Part shown: in pieces, positions 45,769 through 57,574 of the stretch
How the letters are laid out: every line of letters begins with the position of its first letter
How positions within the stretch are numbered: position 1 is the first letter of the stretch
From: Brachionus plicatilis
Lineage: Eukaryota > Rotifera > Eurotatoria > Ploima > Brachionidae
Assembly: GCA_010279815.1 (NCBI GenBank)
Contig: QEOQ01000694.1
Location: 224,476 to 288,475, forward strand
DNA: 64,000 nucleotides
Direction of reading: 5' to 3'
Program-made: the position numbers and the translations under genes
The notes under the pieces: model-generated
What the model was told of the DNA's origin: nothing
The model's database searches: none
Seen by the model: the letters and a program-made list of their open reading frames with translations, nothing else

Positions 45769-48700
45769 CTAATGATAGTATTCTTTTCTCAATCTTTGCT
45801 TCTGCAAAATTTGGGTTCTCCTCTGTCTCTCTGGAAATTTAACTGGATTTATGGTTTGCAATGGTGGCAAATGAACTATAGACGGTAGATTTACATTTGA
45901 ACTTGCGGTAGTCAACGATGCCGAACCAGTGGCGATTGAATCGTAACCTAAACCGGTCGTTGTCAATAATTGCGAATGATATCTACTTGGATTAAAGTTA
46001 AGTCTTGCATTGGAACTCTTTGGTAAATTGTTAAGCGGCGCCAGGACCGATCTTTAAATTTAAAAAAATTTAATTTTTAATTTTTAAGAAAAAATAGACT
46101 AACAGTTTATGCACATTTGTTCTATCAAGAACATAGTGACTGAGTTTATTGGAATTTTCAAGTAAATCTTTAGTGAGAAGCATTGCCTGATTTGACAAGT
46201 TCTCGTTTTGCATCAAATCTTTTAACACTACTTTCATATTACTTATCTAAAGAAAAATTTAAAAAAAAAAAATTAATTTTTTTACTCTTCAATCTACTTG
46301 CTGTTTTTGTTGTTTGTAAATGTCGAATAATTTTTTTATAATTATCTCAGATTCTTGAAGACTAGGTGCTCGAGGCTCTTCGGCCTCGCTCATTTTAATT
46401 CGTAATGGATCTATGCTGTAAATCTGATTGATGTTTATTTTAGTTATCGGATTTATTGCCGTATTAGTGCTATTTACATTATTTGTTCTAAAAAAATTAT
46501 TTTATAAAGTTATTTTCGAATTTAACTCAGTTTTAGGCTTACTTGTATTCGGTATTTGTGCTACGTTTGGCCTGAAGTTGAGTCAACAAATTAGTCAAAT
46601 ACTCGTTTTTATTTTCGGCATCGACTAATCTAGCGAATAAGTCGTCAAATTTGCTTGACTCAAAATTGGTTTTTAAATCTTCGAGTCTTTTGTCTAGATT
46701 TTTTTCCTTAAAAGCATTTTTAAGAACTTTGTCAAAATTATTCTTCTCAATTTTCTCATGCAGTACTCTATCATCAATAACTTCATTTTTTCCTTTGTCC
46801 ACCTCTTGCTTAAAGCTCTGTTTTGAATTGGTTGATGAATTGTTCAGCGACGAGGACGATTTTCTGGTTGCCAATTTAAAATGCAATTCTTAAAATTAAA
46901 AAAATTGTTTTTTTTTTTGTAATTCTAACTAAAAAATTATAAATTTTTATAAATTTTTTTAAGGAAAAAAAAATGTAATTTGATACAAATAAAGCAAAAA
47001 TAAAATTTTAAATGGCTTTGTGAAATTAAGAAGATAAACAAAAAATTTATACAAAAATATTTTTATGGTTTTTTGTTTAATTCAAATTAAAGGTTAAAAT
47101 AATTCGGCTTGTGAATTTTGGCAAAAAAAAAACAAATATTAAAAATGTTAAAGATTAAGTTCTGACGGACCAAGGACATGTTCTGTAAATTGAAGCAACT
47201 GATGCAACCATTGTACCACCAATACTAATTCTGCAAAACTCTGTAGTAAATCTGAAAAATTCAGAAAATTGTGAATTTGGTAAAAATATTATATTATAAA
47301 TCCTATTCAATTTAAGTGTTAGTACAGAACATGTTTTGGTCGCCTCGAATAAAAGTTCTGTCGTTATTATATTTTCTTATTCTTTTTTGGACTACCGTAT
47401 TTCCTCAAATAAAAAAAAGTTCGGTCATCAAAGGGTTTCTTTTACTTCAAAAAAGTGACTCAAATAAAAGAAAATTATTAATTTTTTTCCTTCTAAAAGA
47501 AACAAAAAATGCATGTTTTAGATGTCAAATGACTGGTGAATTTTCTTTTAATCGAGACACATTTTTTGAGAAAAACAACTAAAATAAAAGAAAATTTCTG
47601 ACTTAAATACTAGCAAGTTTCTTCTATTTGTAGATACTTCTATTCGATGAAATACGGTAAATTTTACTGTGTTATGGAATTTATCAAAATCAGTCTATTG
47701 ATTCAAAGGATGTTTCAGTTGCTAAAATTTACAGAATATGTTTTGGGCTTCAGAACTTAAGCTTTGGTATTTTTAATATTTTATTTTTTTAAACTCACAA
47801 TAATTCTTAAAAAAAATGGTCTAGAATACATTTTTTGATTAGCCAAAAAAATAACTTTTAATAACTTTTAAATAACAGCATTTTAAAAAGTGTTATCAAA
47901 TTCAGTAAAAATTGAAAAATTCTATACAAAAATTTTTGAAAAATCTACAATTTAATTCAATTAATAAAATGGTTAAAATAACTAATCAAATTTTATTTAT
48001 TACATGCCAGAGAACATATTTGCAAAAATAAATTGAAGAAATTTTTTTTTAGAGCTGGTGCAGTCCTAAAATCGGCTGTAATGTCGGCGGCTAAATTTTT
48101 AAATTTTTTTTGGCTAGAAATGTTCTCTGGTATTTAATAAATAAAATTTGATTATTAATATAAAACAGAGATTAGATTAAGTTAAATTTTAGATAAATTT
48201 TTTTCTTAAAATTTTAAATTTGTACTGAATTTGACAGCGCCTTTTGTAATTTATTAAAACGAAATTTTATTTGTAAAGTTTTCGCAGACCAAAAATCTCC
48301 AAATTGTTTTTGATTTTTTTTAAGATAATATAATAAAATATTTATTATGGCTTTTAATAAATATAAAAAAAAAATTTCTTAAAAAAAAGCTTTAAAAAAT
48401 TTTGAAACTTTGAAATGATGCCACTTAATTTAAAAAAAAAAGAATACATATTAGTATACTTAATTAAAACAACGTTCATTTTTTTTCTTTTGATAAATTT
48501 TAACTCATATAAAAGATAATTTGCAGAAATAAAAATTTTATGAATTTTTTTTATGCCAATTTAAAAAAAAAACGAAATTTTTTATTTGATGCAATTAAAA
48601 AAATATCTGAGATTTGAAAATATTGAAAAAAATTTTTTAATTTTTTAATAAAAAAATATTCACCTCTATTTTCATCCTTAAGCTTTTCGATTTCTTGATG

Positions 48701-49261
48701 AAGACTATTCAGTGTCTCAGTATGCTGCTGCTGTATGAATTTTATGCTTTTTTCTAGGTATTTAAGTTTTAAATTTGGATCGTATTGATTCGAGTCGCTA
48801 ATAATTCGAATATTCCTGTTTTGGGGATTTGCAGAGCCGGCCTTGCTATGTTTGTTCGAAGTGGGCCGATTTTCGTGCGCAAACGCGCCACTATTGTGTC
48901 CCTGTGAGGTATATTCATTAGAGCTTGATTGTCCGTGGTAATTGGAATAAAAGTTGACCGTCTCTACTCCGTCGTACTCCAGAGTTTCCTCGTTGTCGTC
49001 ATCGGGCTTCAAATTTATCTTTGGATTGGCCGATGTCGATTCATTCGAGTAGTTGGCCGATTTCAGCTTAAATTTGCTGCTCGATGTGCTGCTGGAGGTT
49101 TTTATGAGTTGGAGGCGAGCGTACTGAGCCGCGTGAGGTATCAGAATATCCCCGGTGCTTTTTTTAATATCGCCATCCAGCTGGCTGCCGGGCTTGACTG
49201 ACGTTTGCGCTGCCATGGTCAAATCGCTTAGCTTTTCCTGAACCAAAGTTTGCTTTAGCAT
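45769..49261 (-). CDS. CCDC74: CCDC74-like coiled-coil protein
   Basis: Five exons on the minus strand join in frame: 49261-48664, 46888-46543, 46487-46298, 46246-46104, 46051-45769, giving 519 aa. The diagnostic segment spans the first junction: YLEKSIKFIQQQHTETLNSL then HQEIEKLKDENRELHFKL, matching the N-terminal CCDC74/CCDC92 coiled coil. The N-terminal 160 residues are Ser/Asn-rich and probably disordered. A second coiled-coil stretch follows (NFDKVLKNAFKEKNLDKRLEDL). The C-terminus is basic (ERQRRTQILQKQRLRKEYYH). CCDC74 proteins bind microtubules and are linked to spindle and cilia functions; the ciliary link is supported here by a perfect X-box upstream. The first intron (1.8 kb) is filled with foldback repeats. 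Longer than human CCDC74 (about 380 aa). Confidence 0.8.
47013..47240. repeat. Partial GATGCAAC-family repeat in the CCDC74 intron
   Basis: GGCTTTGTGAAATTAAGAAG at 47013 and GAAGCAACTGATGCAACC at 47192 recall the outer and inner blocks of the foldback family at 38284. The copy is decayed. Confidence 0.35.
47393..47659. mobile_element. Small DNA element with TACCGTATTTC inverted ends
   Basis: The left end TACCGTATTTCCTCAAATAA and reverse-complemented right end TACCGTATTTCATCGAATAG agree at 17 of 20 positions. Sub-terminal CAAATAAAAGAAA words recur. TA at both edges could be a target duplication. Non-coding, within the CCDC74 intron. Confidence 0.65.
47878..48256. repeat. Foldback element in the CCDC74 intron
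   Basis: Outer blocks ATCAAATTCAGTA-AAATT (about 47895) and their complement (about 48218-48236), and inner blocks TAATCAAATTTTATTTATTA plus CCAGAGAACAT (47973-48018; complement 48126-48163), form a long inverted repeat. The central loop is GC-richer and has no ORF. Confidence 0.7.
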
Positions 49262-49544
49262 AATATGTATCTACAAAAAAAAATATGTTAAATTCCACTC
49301 TTTGGAAGCATTTTTCTTTTTTTAAATTGAATTTTTTTTTTAATTTTCGGCAAGTATGTAAATTAACGGGGAGGTAAATTCACAAATTCCAATTTTTCTA
49401 AGGATTTTTAGATTGCTTTGCTTTCCATCTTGAATTAACATAATAAGAGTCATCCGTCATTTTTATTAGTTTTATTTTTCTTTTTCTTTTTTTTTTACAC
49501 AGAAATAAATTTTCGTTTTTTTTCTTATTTTAATTGCGCGATCG

Positions 49545-49558
49545 GTTGCCATGGCAAC
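49545..49558. promoter_or_regulatory. Perfect palindromic X-box (RFX site)
   Basis: GTTGCCATGGCAAC exactly fits RTHNYYWTRRNRAC and is a full palindrome (extended to GGTTGCC-AT-GGCAACC). It is 284 nt upstream of the CCDC74 start on the minus strand, the expected place for RFX control of a ciliary gene. Confidence 0.8.
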
Positions 49559-49698
49559 CGAATATAAAAAACATACTTGGCGACATTATGAACGAAGCTC
49601 GTTTCTCTTTCTTTATATTCTTGTTTTCTTTAAGTTTTTTAATTGAAAACAAGAGTTTTGACAAAAAGTTTATTTGAAAACAAAATTGGCAAATAGAG

Positions 49699-50030
49699 TT
49701 ATACAAAAATTAAATAACAAAATCCGACGAGAGCTAACAAACGCGATGAAAGGAGGGGAAAAGTGGAACGATTGCACGCATCTTCCCAGCAAGTATTGAA
49801 GCAGGTTTTGTACGGTTCGTGTTCGGATTGTGCCAAACGACACTTTAGACCAAAGTTTACTTTGCTGCAAGCGCGAATAACGCCAGTTATGTTGCCGTGT
49901 TTGTCGTAGTGCTTCATTGCCACACAGTACAGTGAGTGCTTATCCAAACACTTTCGGCTTGGTGGAGGATTTGTCAAACAATTTTGGCCAATTTTTCTCG
50001 AATCACACTCGAAACATTGCAAGCAATCAA
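49699..50030 (-). CDS. Ly6/uPAR-domain protein, GPI-anchored (last exon)
   Basis: The exon, entered after a TTAAG acceptor in phase 1, encodes DCLQCFECDSRKIGQ onward for 109 aa. Ten cysteines in LU-domain spacing end with the typical CNTCWEDACN-like motif (C-x3-CWEDACN), followed by a hydrophobic tail (LLSSRLLALVGFCYLIFV) expected of a GPI-attachment signal. Similar small proteins (quiver/sleepless, CD59-like) act at the cell surface on channels or receptors. The signal-peptide exon must lie upstream at higher coordinates and was not found in the AT-rich 4 kb there. The call is therefore a 3' partial gene. It lies upstream of, and in tandem with, CCDC74. Confidence 0.75.
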
Positions 50031-51807
50031 CTTAAGTTGAAATTTAAATTTTAAAAGCTAGAAATTTTTCAAAAAAATTAATCTTGAATTTAAATGAAAA
50101 TTAAATTTTAAACTAATTTAATTTAAATTCATTTAAAATATATTTTGATCTAATGAAAAAAAAGTGACAAAATTATTCTATAGACATATTTTATTTTTTA
50201 TAATTCTAGAATTTTTCGGATTTCAATTTTTTTTAAATATAATATCGAAAATAAATAAATTTTTCGTACAGAGAAAAATTCTCTGATTTTACATGTGGAT
50301 CAAAAATTAACTTCATTTTTTCTTATATGCCTACTTTACTAATTTTTTTATTTTGAGGTAACAATCTATTTGCTAAATATTTGAGCTGTTTTAAAGCATT
50401 TATTGGTTTCAACTAAAATTATACAAATATTTGTTGATATTGTATTCTGCAGGTAATTATCAGATTTTTTTTATTTGTTTAATTCTTAAAAAGAGTAACT
50501 AAGTTACGAATATACTTTGATTAATTTGGGGTTTAAATTAATCAAATAGCTAAATAAAAAAAATAAAACTCAAAAGACTTAAATCTGTAAGGACTTGAGA
50601 CCGGATTTGATGTTTTATTTTTTTAAGATGTTTAAAGAATTTTAATTAAAATTTTTTAAAAACTAAAAACTAACTAAAATTAAATTTTAACATTTTTGTA
50701 AAGCGTTTTTTTTTTTTATTGTGCGAATCAATATTTTAATAAAGCCTCTAGAGTAGATTTTGATTACTTAGAGGTTTTCGTAATTAGTTAATTTTTTTTT
50801 GTTAGATTATGCTCGAAAAAAAAAATAGTTAAGTATTCACATTAATGGTGATAAGAAAACAGGTATATAATCAGCTCAAGGATAAACAAAATTACCTGCA
50901 AAAAGTCCTTTAAGGACAAAAATAATTAATATTTTAAAAAAAGCTGAATTTTGACGAATTGTGTTCATTCGAATATTGAATGTCTAAAATAATAATCGCA
51001 TTTTAAATTGTTATATCTAAAAGCCAAATAAAAAAAAAAATTTTTAGACACTTAATTTTGTTTTTGATTAAAAACATCCTTTTAATCTTATTAAAAGGAT
51101 TAAAATTAAAAAATATCGAAATAAAAGTTGTGCTTTTTATCAATAATCGCTTGATTATAAATTAAAGTATAAGGATAAATGCATGTGAGATATCATCTCA
51201 AAAAAATAATCCCAATATAATAAAAATCAATTTTGGTTTCCCATTTTATATTCTAATAACTGATAAATAGCTTATAATTAATCAAAAAATTGACTTATTG
51301 TTAAAAGCTCCTATATAAACTGTAAGTTTTAATAATTTTGAGTATGATTTATATTTGAAACCAATTTTTCATACCATGGCTTGATATAAAACATAAAAAA
51401 AATTTCAGCATTGAAAAATTTACATTTTGATTAAATTTTTGTTTGGTATTTAAAAAGACAGTAGATCTAATTTAAAAATCAGAATTTTTTTAATACAATC
51501 AGCAAATGTAATAAAGATCATGATTTAAAAACTTCTAATGACATATTCTCTCAAAGCTAGACCAGTTTTGAAGCATTTTAATTAAATAATCTAGAATCGC
51601 ATAAATTTAATTTTTGAAACCGAATCGTAGAATTTAAAATATAAATAAAATTAAAAATTAAAATTCAATTAAAATGACTCTATTTTTGAAAGAATATTTT
51701 AGTTTATTTAATTGTTAAAAAACCTGAGCATAAAAAAATCATCAGAAATCAGAATAATTGAATTAAATTTTCAAGTTTCGGAAATATGATAGTCTAAGCC
51801 ATTTTTA
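50031..51807. other. AT-rich region upstream of the Ly6/uPAR exon
   Basis: It presumably holds the missing first exon and promoter of the Ly6-domain gene, but no ATG followed by a hydrophobic stretch and a phase-1 donor could be singled out. Confidence 0.35.
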
Positions 51808-52945
51808 AATTTTAATTAAATTACAAAATGATTCAATTTTTTGTGTTTGAAATACAAAATTATCCAATGTTGAAATAACATTGAAAAAGTGCGATGTTTC
51901 AAATATTTTTTTAAGTCTCAAATAAAAAAATAATTTTAAGTTAATATTGCAAGCATGAAAAACTTTGCTTTTTTATATAATTTTTTACTTTTGGTTTGTG
52001 ATATGATGATCCTTAAGATAATATTTGTAGTCTAAAAAAACTATCTACACTCTTTTTTCGATTTTTTATAAATTGAGTATTTGTAAAAATGCATCAACGA
52101 TTGACGAACCTCAATTATCACTAAAGTCAAAATTTAAAAAACAAAAAAAACTAAGTTTTTCGGGTCTAGTCGGTTAGGTGAACTAAGGTTCATCTTTTAC
52201 TGGAAAAATTATTGTTTTCAGGTTTTTTGAACTTTTATTTCACCTAATCTAAAAATTGTTCACTTATTTTTAAATTCATCCATTTATAAAAAAAACTAAA
52301 TTTAATATTAAAAAAATAATAATTCAATTGATAAATAAAAATCAAAAAGTAAGATAGAAAAAAAAATTAGACCAAAAATTTAAAGATGGGCAGAAAAGGC
52401 AAAATTTGCGAAATAGATGAATCTATGTTTCCCAGAGTCAAACACTTGAAGGTTGATAAATTAATTTCAATTTTCTTTAATTTTTATTATTTATGTTTAA
52501 AGGCAAAGATTTAAGTAGGTAGGGCATTTGAGTATTTTGGATTATTGAAAGGATAATACCAGGTCAACTAGATCAGAGTAAATGCTTTTTTTAAAACCCT
52601 TTAAAATTAAAAAAAATAAAAATTTATTAACTTCAATTGTTAATTTTTAAATCAGTATCGAGAATTAGGCATTCTATTAAGTTGTTATTCTATTCAATTT
52701 GTTTACATGATCTAAAAATTTTCCACCTTTTTTCAAAATTCCAAATAAAAATTAAACTCATTCTATTTCACTAAAGAGTTTAATTTCAAATATGAAATTG
52801 CTCGCACTATTAATTTAAAATTTTTTTTTATTTGAAACTTAAAAAAAACACTTGAATGATCGCACTTTTTTAATGTTATTTTAACATTGGACAATTTTTT
52901 AATTCAAACGCAAAAAATTAAACCATTTTGATATTAATTAAAATT
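51808..52945. mobile_element. 1.1-kb element with ~165-bp terminal inverted repeats
   Basis: The left arm (51808-51975) and right arm (about 52778-52945) are imperfect reverse complements over their whole length. Examples: AATTTTTTG-GTTTGAA, CCAATGTTGAAATAACATT and AAAAAGTGCGAT. The 800-bp core carries no ORF or transposase motif. It is probably a non-autonomous DNA transposon. Confidence 0.72.
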
Positions 52946-54130
52946 AATTAGTTATCTTTACTTTTTTTTTTAATTATTACACATTTTATTAATTTGATAT
53001 TTAAGTGATACATTTCTATGATTTATTCATTATTTGTATACAAATTTAAATAAATTTTAAAAATCATTTGAAATTTATCTTATCTTTTTTTGCCGAAACC
53101 CTAACCTTGATTTGTCGTCTCATAAAATAGTTAAAATAAAGTATTTTCAAACTAAGAAATATTTCTAAGCATATGAACGGTCAAAAATATACAAGTTTTA
53201 ATAGATTTCTTTTTAATAACACATTTTCAAGTTTTTTAAATTAACAAAAATCAATTTAATTTTCATTTCATAAAAGAATTTTATCTTATCTTATTCTATT
53301 TTAAGAAGTCGAACTTTTACTTGGAGGAGAAGTTTTTGGGCTGTTTTATTTCCCAAATAAAACGGGAGTTTATAGATAATGAAATAAGCTGAAGTTGTAT
53401 TTTTTACTTTAATTATTTTAGCGATAATTCACAATACCAAAATAATTTTTTTTTGAAAATCGATTAATTATTTGTAATTTTCACTAGAAATTTTTGTATC
53501 AAATACTAATAGTAATTAAAAATAAAAGAATCAAGCAAATAATTTAATATTGCATTCTTCTTTAAAAAAATAGAATTAATAAAGAGTTACATGATCTAGA
53601 CTTTACATATGCTTAAAATGAATAATGTACCATTAAAACAAATTTTTTTAGTTCTCAATTTTAGCTTTCCAAGAAAAAAAACTAAGTTCTGAGAAAAAAA
53701 AATGATAAATTATTGAATTTTGAATCTTCACTAATATTTACAATTTAAACTTTTAATAATTTAATATTTTAATACTGAAATTACTGGCAGAAATTTTACA
53801 TTTAATATCAAAAACGACATTTGAATTGAATCTTGAAATGATAAATTAAAAATTGTAAAATAGAAAAAAAAAAATAATTTGAAAATTTTAAAAATTTTAA
53901 AAATTTATTGATCAAAATATTTTCATCATATAAAAATCTTTCTTTGCGGAAAATTAATAAAAAAATTTCAAAAACTTGATGATCATTTATCGAAAATTTT
54001 TCTCAATTAGGGGTTCTATTTTGAATCCGAGATGAAAAATTTTGATAAACTTTCAATAGAAAATATTATCAAATTTAAAATTTACAAAGAGCTGTCACAA
54101 GAAACTAAAAATTAGTTTCTGATTAATTGT
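52946..54130. other. AT-rich spacer downstream of POC5
   Basis: No gene or clear repeat is supported; it includes the 3' flank of the minus-strand POC5 gene. Confidence 0.4.
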
Positions 54131-57100
54131 TTATGTAGTTATTACTGTATTTAATACATTAGCAGGCTGTCCTGGAGGAGAATATTTTACTTTAGATGTC
54201 ATTGTTTTCACAGATATGTCATCATTATTTTGATTATTTTTGGTGTGCTTTTCTATAACAACTGATCTGTATGGCGGAAGCGTTGATCCCAACTGAATTG
54301 GATTTAGTGTAGGATTACTTTTTGGCAAGGAACCGACTTTCGATTTCACATTAGAGTGTTTATTTCCAATTTTCTGTTAAAAAAAATAATCAGTAAAAAA
54401 AAATTATAAAAGTAAATTTAATTATTATTTTTTAATTAAAAAAAATTTATTTTAGCTAACTTACTTTTGTAATCATTAAATTATGTTCGGTTAATTCGTC
54501 AAACACTTTATTATTTGAACAAAGTTTTTGATTTGGCACACTTGGTTCATTATCTTGCTCTACAATCTGATTTGTGTCAATAGACTGTTTATTATTACTG
54601 TTTAATAGTTGTAGTTTGGCTTTGGCAACAGCAGATAAAGCAGTGTTATCTGTGTTTTTGTTTTTATTTGATAAGCTGGTCTCACAATAGGATTTTACTT
54701 TGCGAACTAAATTCTTCTCACTTTCGTGTTTACCACTCATACTTAAATCATTCAAGCTGCTAGCAGTCTTTAAGGTTGGCATAAAGTTGGAAAAAATATC
54801 TGTCTTTTGTAAATTAGCTAGCACTTGATTTTCATTAAATATAGACATTGCTTCCATGTTTAAAGCACAAACGCCCCTCATTAATGCTTTACGCATATTT
54901 TCTTCATTTTTGGTCATTTCTATTCGGTACTTTTCTACTTCCTTTCGGCTTGAATTTAGTTCTTCTTCAAGCTTTAAATGAAAAAAAATTATTAAGAGTT
55001 TCATTTATTTTCGTTGATAAAATAGAAGTTGATTTTTTTAATTTTTATTATAAAGTAATCTTTCAAATTAACCTTAATGCCAAAATTTTTCAAATTTTTT
55101 AACTTTTAAGAACCACAAATAGTTTGATTTAAGAGATCATTTAATGTCTAAAGACTTTCTGCATAAAATTATTAGACTCGAATTCTAAAATCTAATTAAA
55201 ATTAATAAAAATAACTTAAAGATTCTGATCTTATTGACTGATCATCTATTATAATGCTATTACTGATCACATTGGTAAGACGCTGAAGTTTATGTTATTA
55301 GAAGGTATCATCTAAAAAATAATAATTTATATTGTTGATAGTAAAAATTTGGCTGTTCCTTTTGAGAATTTTTAAAAATCTAAATTTTTATTTAATTACA
55401 CCTTTAATTTTATTTATTCTTAAAAAAATTAAAATTTAGAGGAATACTAAATTTAAACAGCCTATGAATTTTTAATTTTTTTCAAGAGTATTATTTTTTG
55501 ATAAACAACGATTTGATAAATTTTAGATTACAATAAAAGGACTAAGAAGAATTTGACTTTTTCAGTTTTTAGTTAATTTTAGAAAAAAATAACCACATGT
55601 ATTAAGATAAAAAATTTTAATCTTAAAAAGCTAAAATAAAGATACAAATACAAAAAATCAAAAATTATTTGAGTTAATTTTTTTTCCCAAATTTAATCAT
55701 TTTAATAATCGAATGCTAATTTAAATAATTTTTGAAATTTATTTATTCTGTAAAATTTTACAATGGTTTTTTTTTATTTAGGAAAAGAAAATTTATTTTA
55801 GATAATTTTTTCTTTTCTATTTAAATTTAAAAAATTATGATAAAATATAAAATAAACTACCAAAACTTTTTTATCAAATTTTCAAAGAATTATTATTATT
55901 ATCTTTTGGGCATTTATATGGGAAGCGAAAAAAATACCTTTTTAATTCGATTCTCGTAATTGGTTGCCAAATCATAGCATACTTCCTCTGCCTTCTTTTT
56001 ACATGCTTTTTCTACTTTGGCTTTATGCTTTGAAATAAGAAAACATTGCCAATTGAAAAATGTTCTCATCTTCAGCCTGTGGCTATAGTATTTTTCGGCT
56101 AATTTAGATGTAAACGCTTCTTTAGCGTTCTCTAGTCTTTTAAATTTCCACTCCATCATAACTCTTTGTAACTCATTTTTTTCACGTTGTTTCTCGAACG
56201 CTTTGGTCACATTTTCTATGGCCGCGTCTTTTTTGAGTAAATTTTTTTCATTCAACTTAACTGTTTCTCTCAGCAGTTCAATTTCTCTTCTCAATTTTAC
56301 CACTTCAGAATTTTGTCTAGTTTTTTTTAAAATTTTTAAAATAAACGTAACAATTTAATTTTAAAAAAAAATTTACTTCTCCTTTTCTTCCAGAAATTTT
56401 TTCTCTTGCTCATGGTAAACCTGAGCTTTACTTTTCTCAAATTCTGTCTGTCAAAATAAAATAAAAATTAAATTTTAATAATTATTGAATTTATTTTATT
56501 TACCAAAACTTGTCCTTTTAGTTCTTTGTACCACTTGTCCAAGCAAAAAGAAATTTTTTCATTTTTTGCATCAACTCGAGCTTTGTTTTTAGTTGAGTGA
56601 TTCCGATTCAGACGGTGCGAGTAGTAGCCGGATTCGCTTACTTTAGAGGACCGGTCCGATTTGACTCGCTTGAACCCCGAATTGGACTCGGCATTATTCA
56701 ATGAGCTCAAGTGTTCTATTGATGATGTTTCGTTTTCCAGGTCAATATTTGTCGGTGGTGAGGTAGGAACCGGTGAATTTTTTCTTGGCACAACATCTGA
56801 CGAGTTATCAAAACTTTGTTGATAGTTGATGGAAAATTTGTTGATTGAGGTTTGATTTGGTGACTGAAGTTCAGACGAAGACGAAGACGATGAAAAAGAC
56901 AGGTTTACTTTTTTCTGGTAAATTTCCATCTGATCTTTGTTGTCAATTTTTAGATCGGAAAAGTCTGAAACCACTGTTATTGAATTGGCTATTCTTTTTT
57001 TATCTTCGTCGCTATCTGAATCTTCATAAGACATAAAAAAATTTGAATTTTTGACCATTTTTAAAAATTTTAAATTTAGTTTTGAACTAAATAAGTCTAA

Positions 57101-57465
57101 GTCACGTGATTAGTTAAAATTTTTAGCTTGTACCTTTTCTGATTTGATTATGGTTAGTATCCCCCGGATTGTCTGCTTCAATTTCGATCTTTTTGCTATT
57201 CAAATTTTCATTTTCAATTTGATTCATACACTCTGGTAAATGATTGTTTTCTTCCTGATGTTTAATATCCTCCACTTGGTCATTTTCGGGTTTAATAGGC
57301 ATAAAAGCCACCTCATGCCAGCTATAACTTTGATCCTTAGAAGAAAAAAAATTAAGTTGGATATTTATTGTCTCTTTTGTTTACCCTAATTTCGGTGATA
57401 TTCGGTGACACATGTTCAGATGTTTTTGGTGAGTTTTGGTCATCGTCAATCAAATTCAGGTCCAT
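54131..57465 (-). CDS. POC5: Centriolar protein POC5
   Basis: Centrin-binding protein of the centriole inner scaffold, needed for centriole elongation. Seven exons (minus strand) join in frame: 57465-57385, 57335-57134, 57021-56504, 56447-56377, 56316-55938, 54971-54465, 54373-54131, giving 666 aa (human 575). Family-specific blocks: LDKWYKELKGQVL; the centrin-binding helix region KMRTFFNWQCFLISKHKAKV; EKACKKKAEEVCYDLATNYE; the highly conserved KALMRGVCALNMEAMSIF; and PPYRSVVIEKH near the C-terminus. Exon 3 carries a poly-Ser stretch and a long disordered region, accounting for the extra length. Intron 5 is about 970 bp; the others are short. The start at 57465 gives MDLNLIDDDQNSPK and is the only ATG before the first donor. 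An exact X-box lies 96 nt upstream. Confidence 0.92.
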
Positions 57466-57560
57466 TTTTTTATTTTTTTTCTAATTTAGAGACTAAGGTG
57501 AATAAAAGAGAAAAATTCAGTCCATTGAGAACATTTATTTCGCTCGTATACCTCAAATAT

Positions 57561-57574
57561 GTAGCCATAACAAC
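57561..57574. promoter_or_regulatory. X-box (RFX site) before POC5
   Basis: GTAGCCATAACAAC fits RTHNYYWTRRNRAC at all 14 positions. It is 96 nt upstream of the POC5 start codon. Confidence 0.6.

Noticed and set aside
46428..46893. Plus-strand hydrophobic frames over the CCDC74 exons
   Set aside because: Antisense to a charged coiled-coil sequence, which always gives hydrophobic-looking complements.
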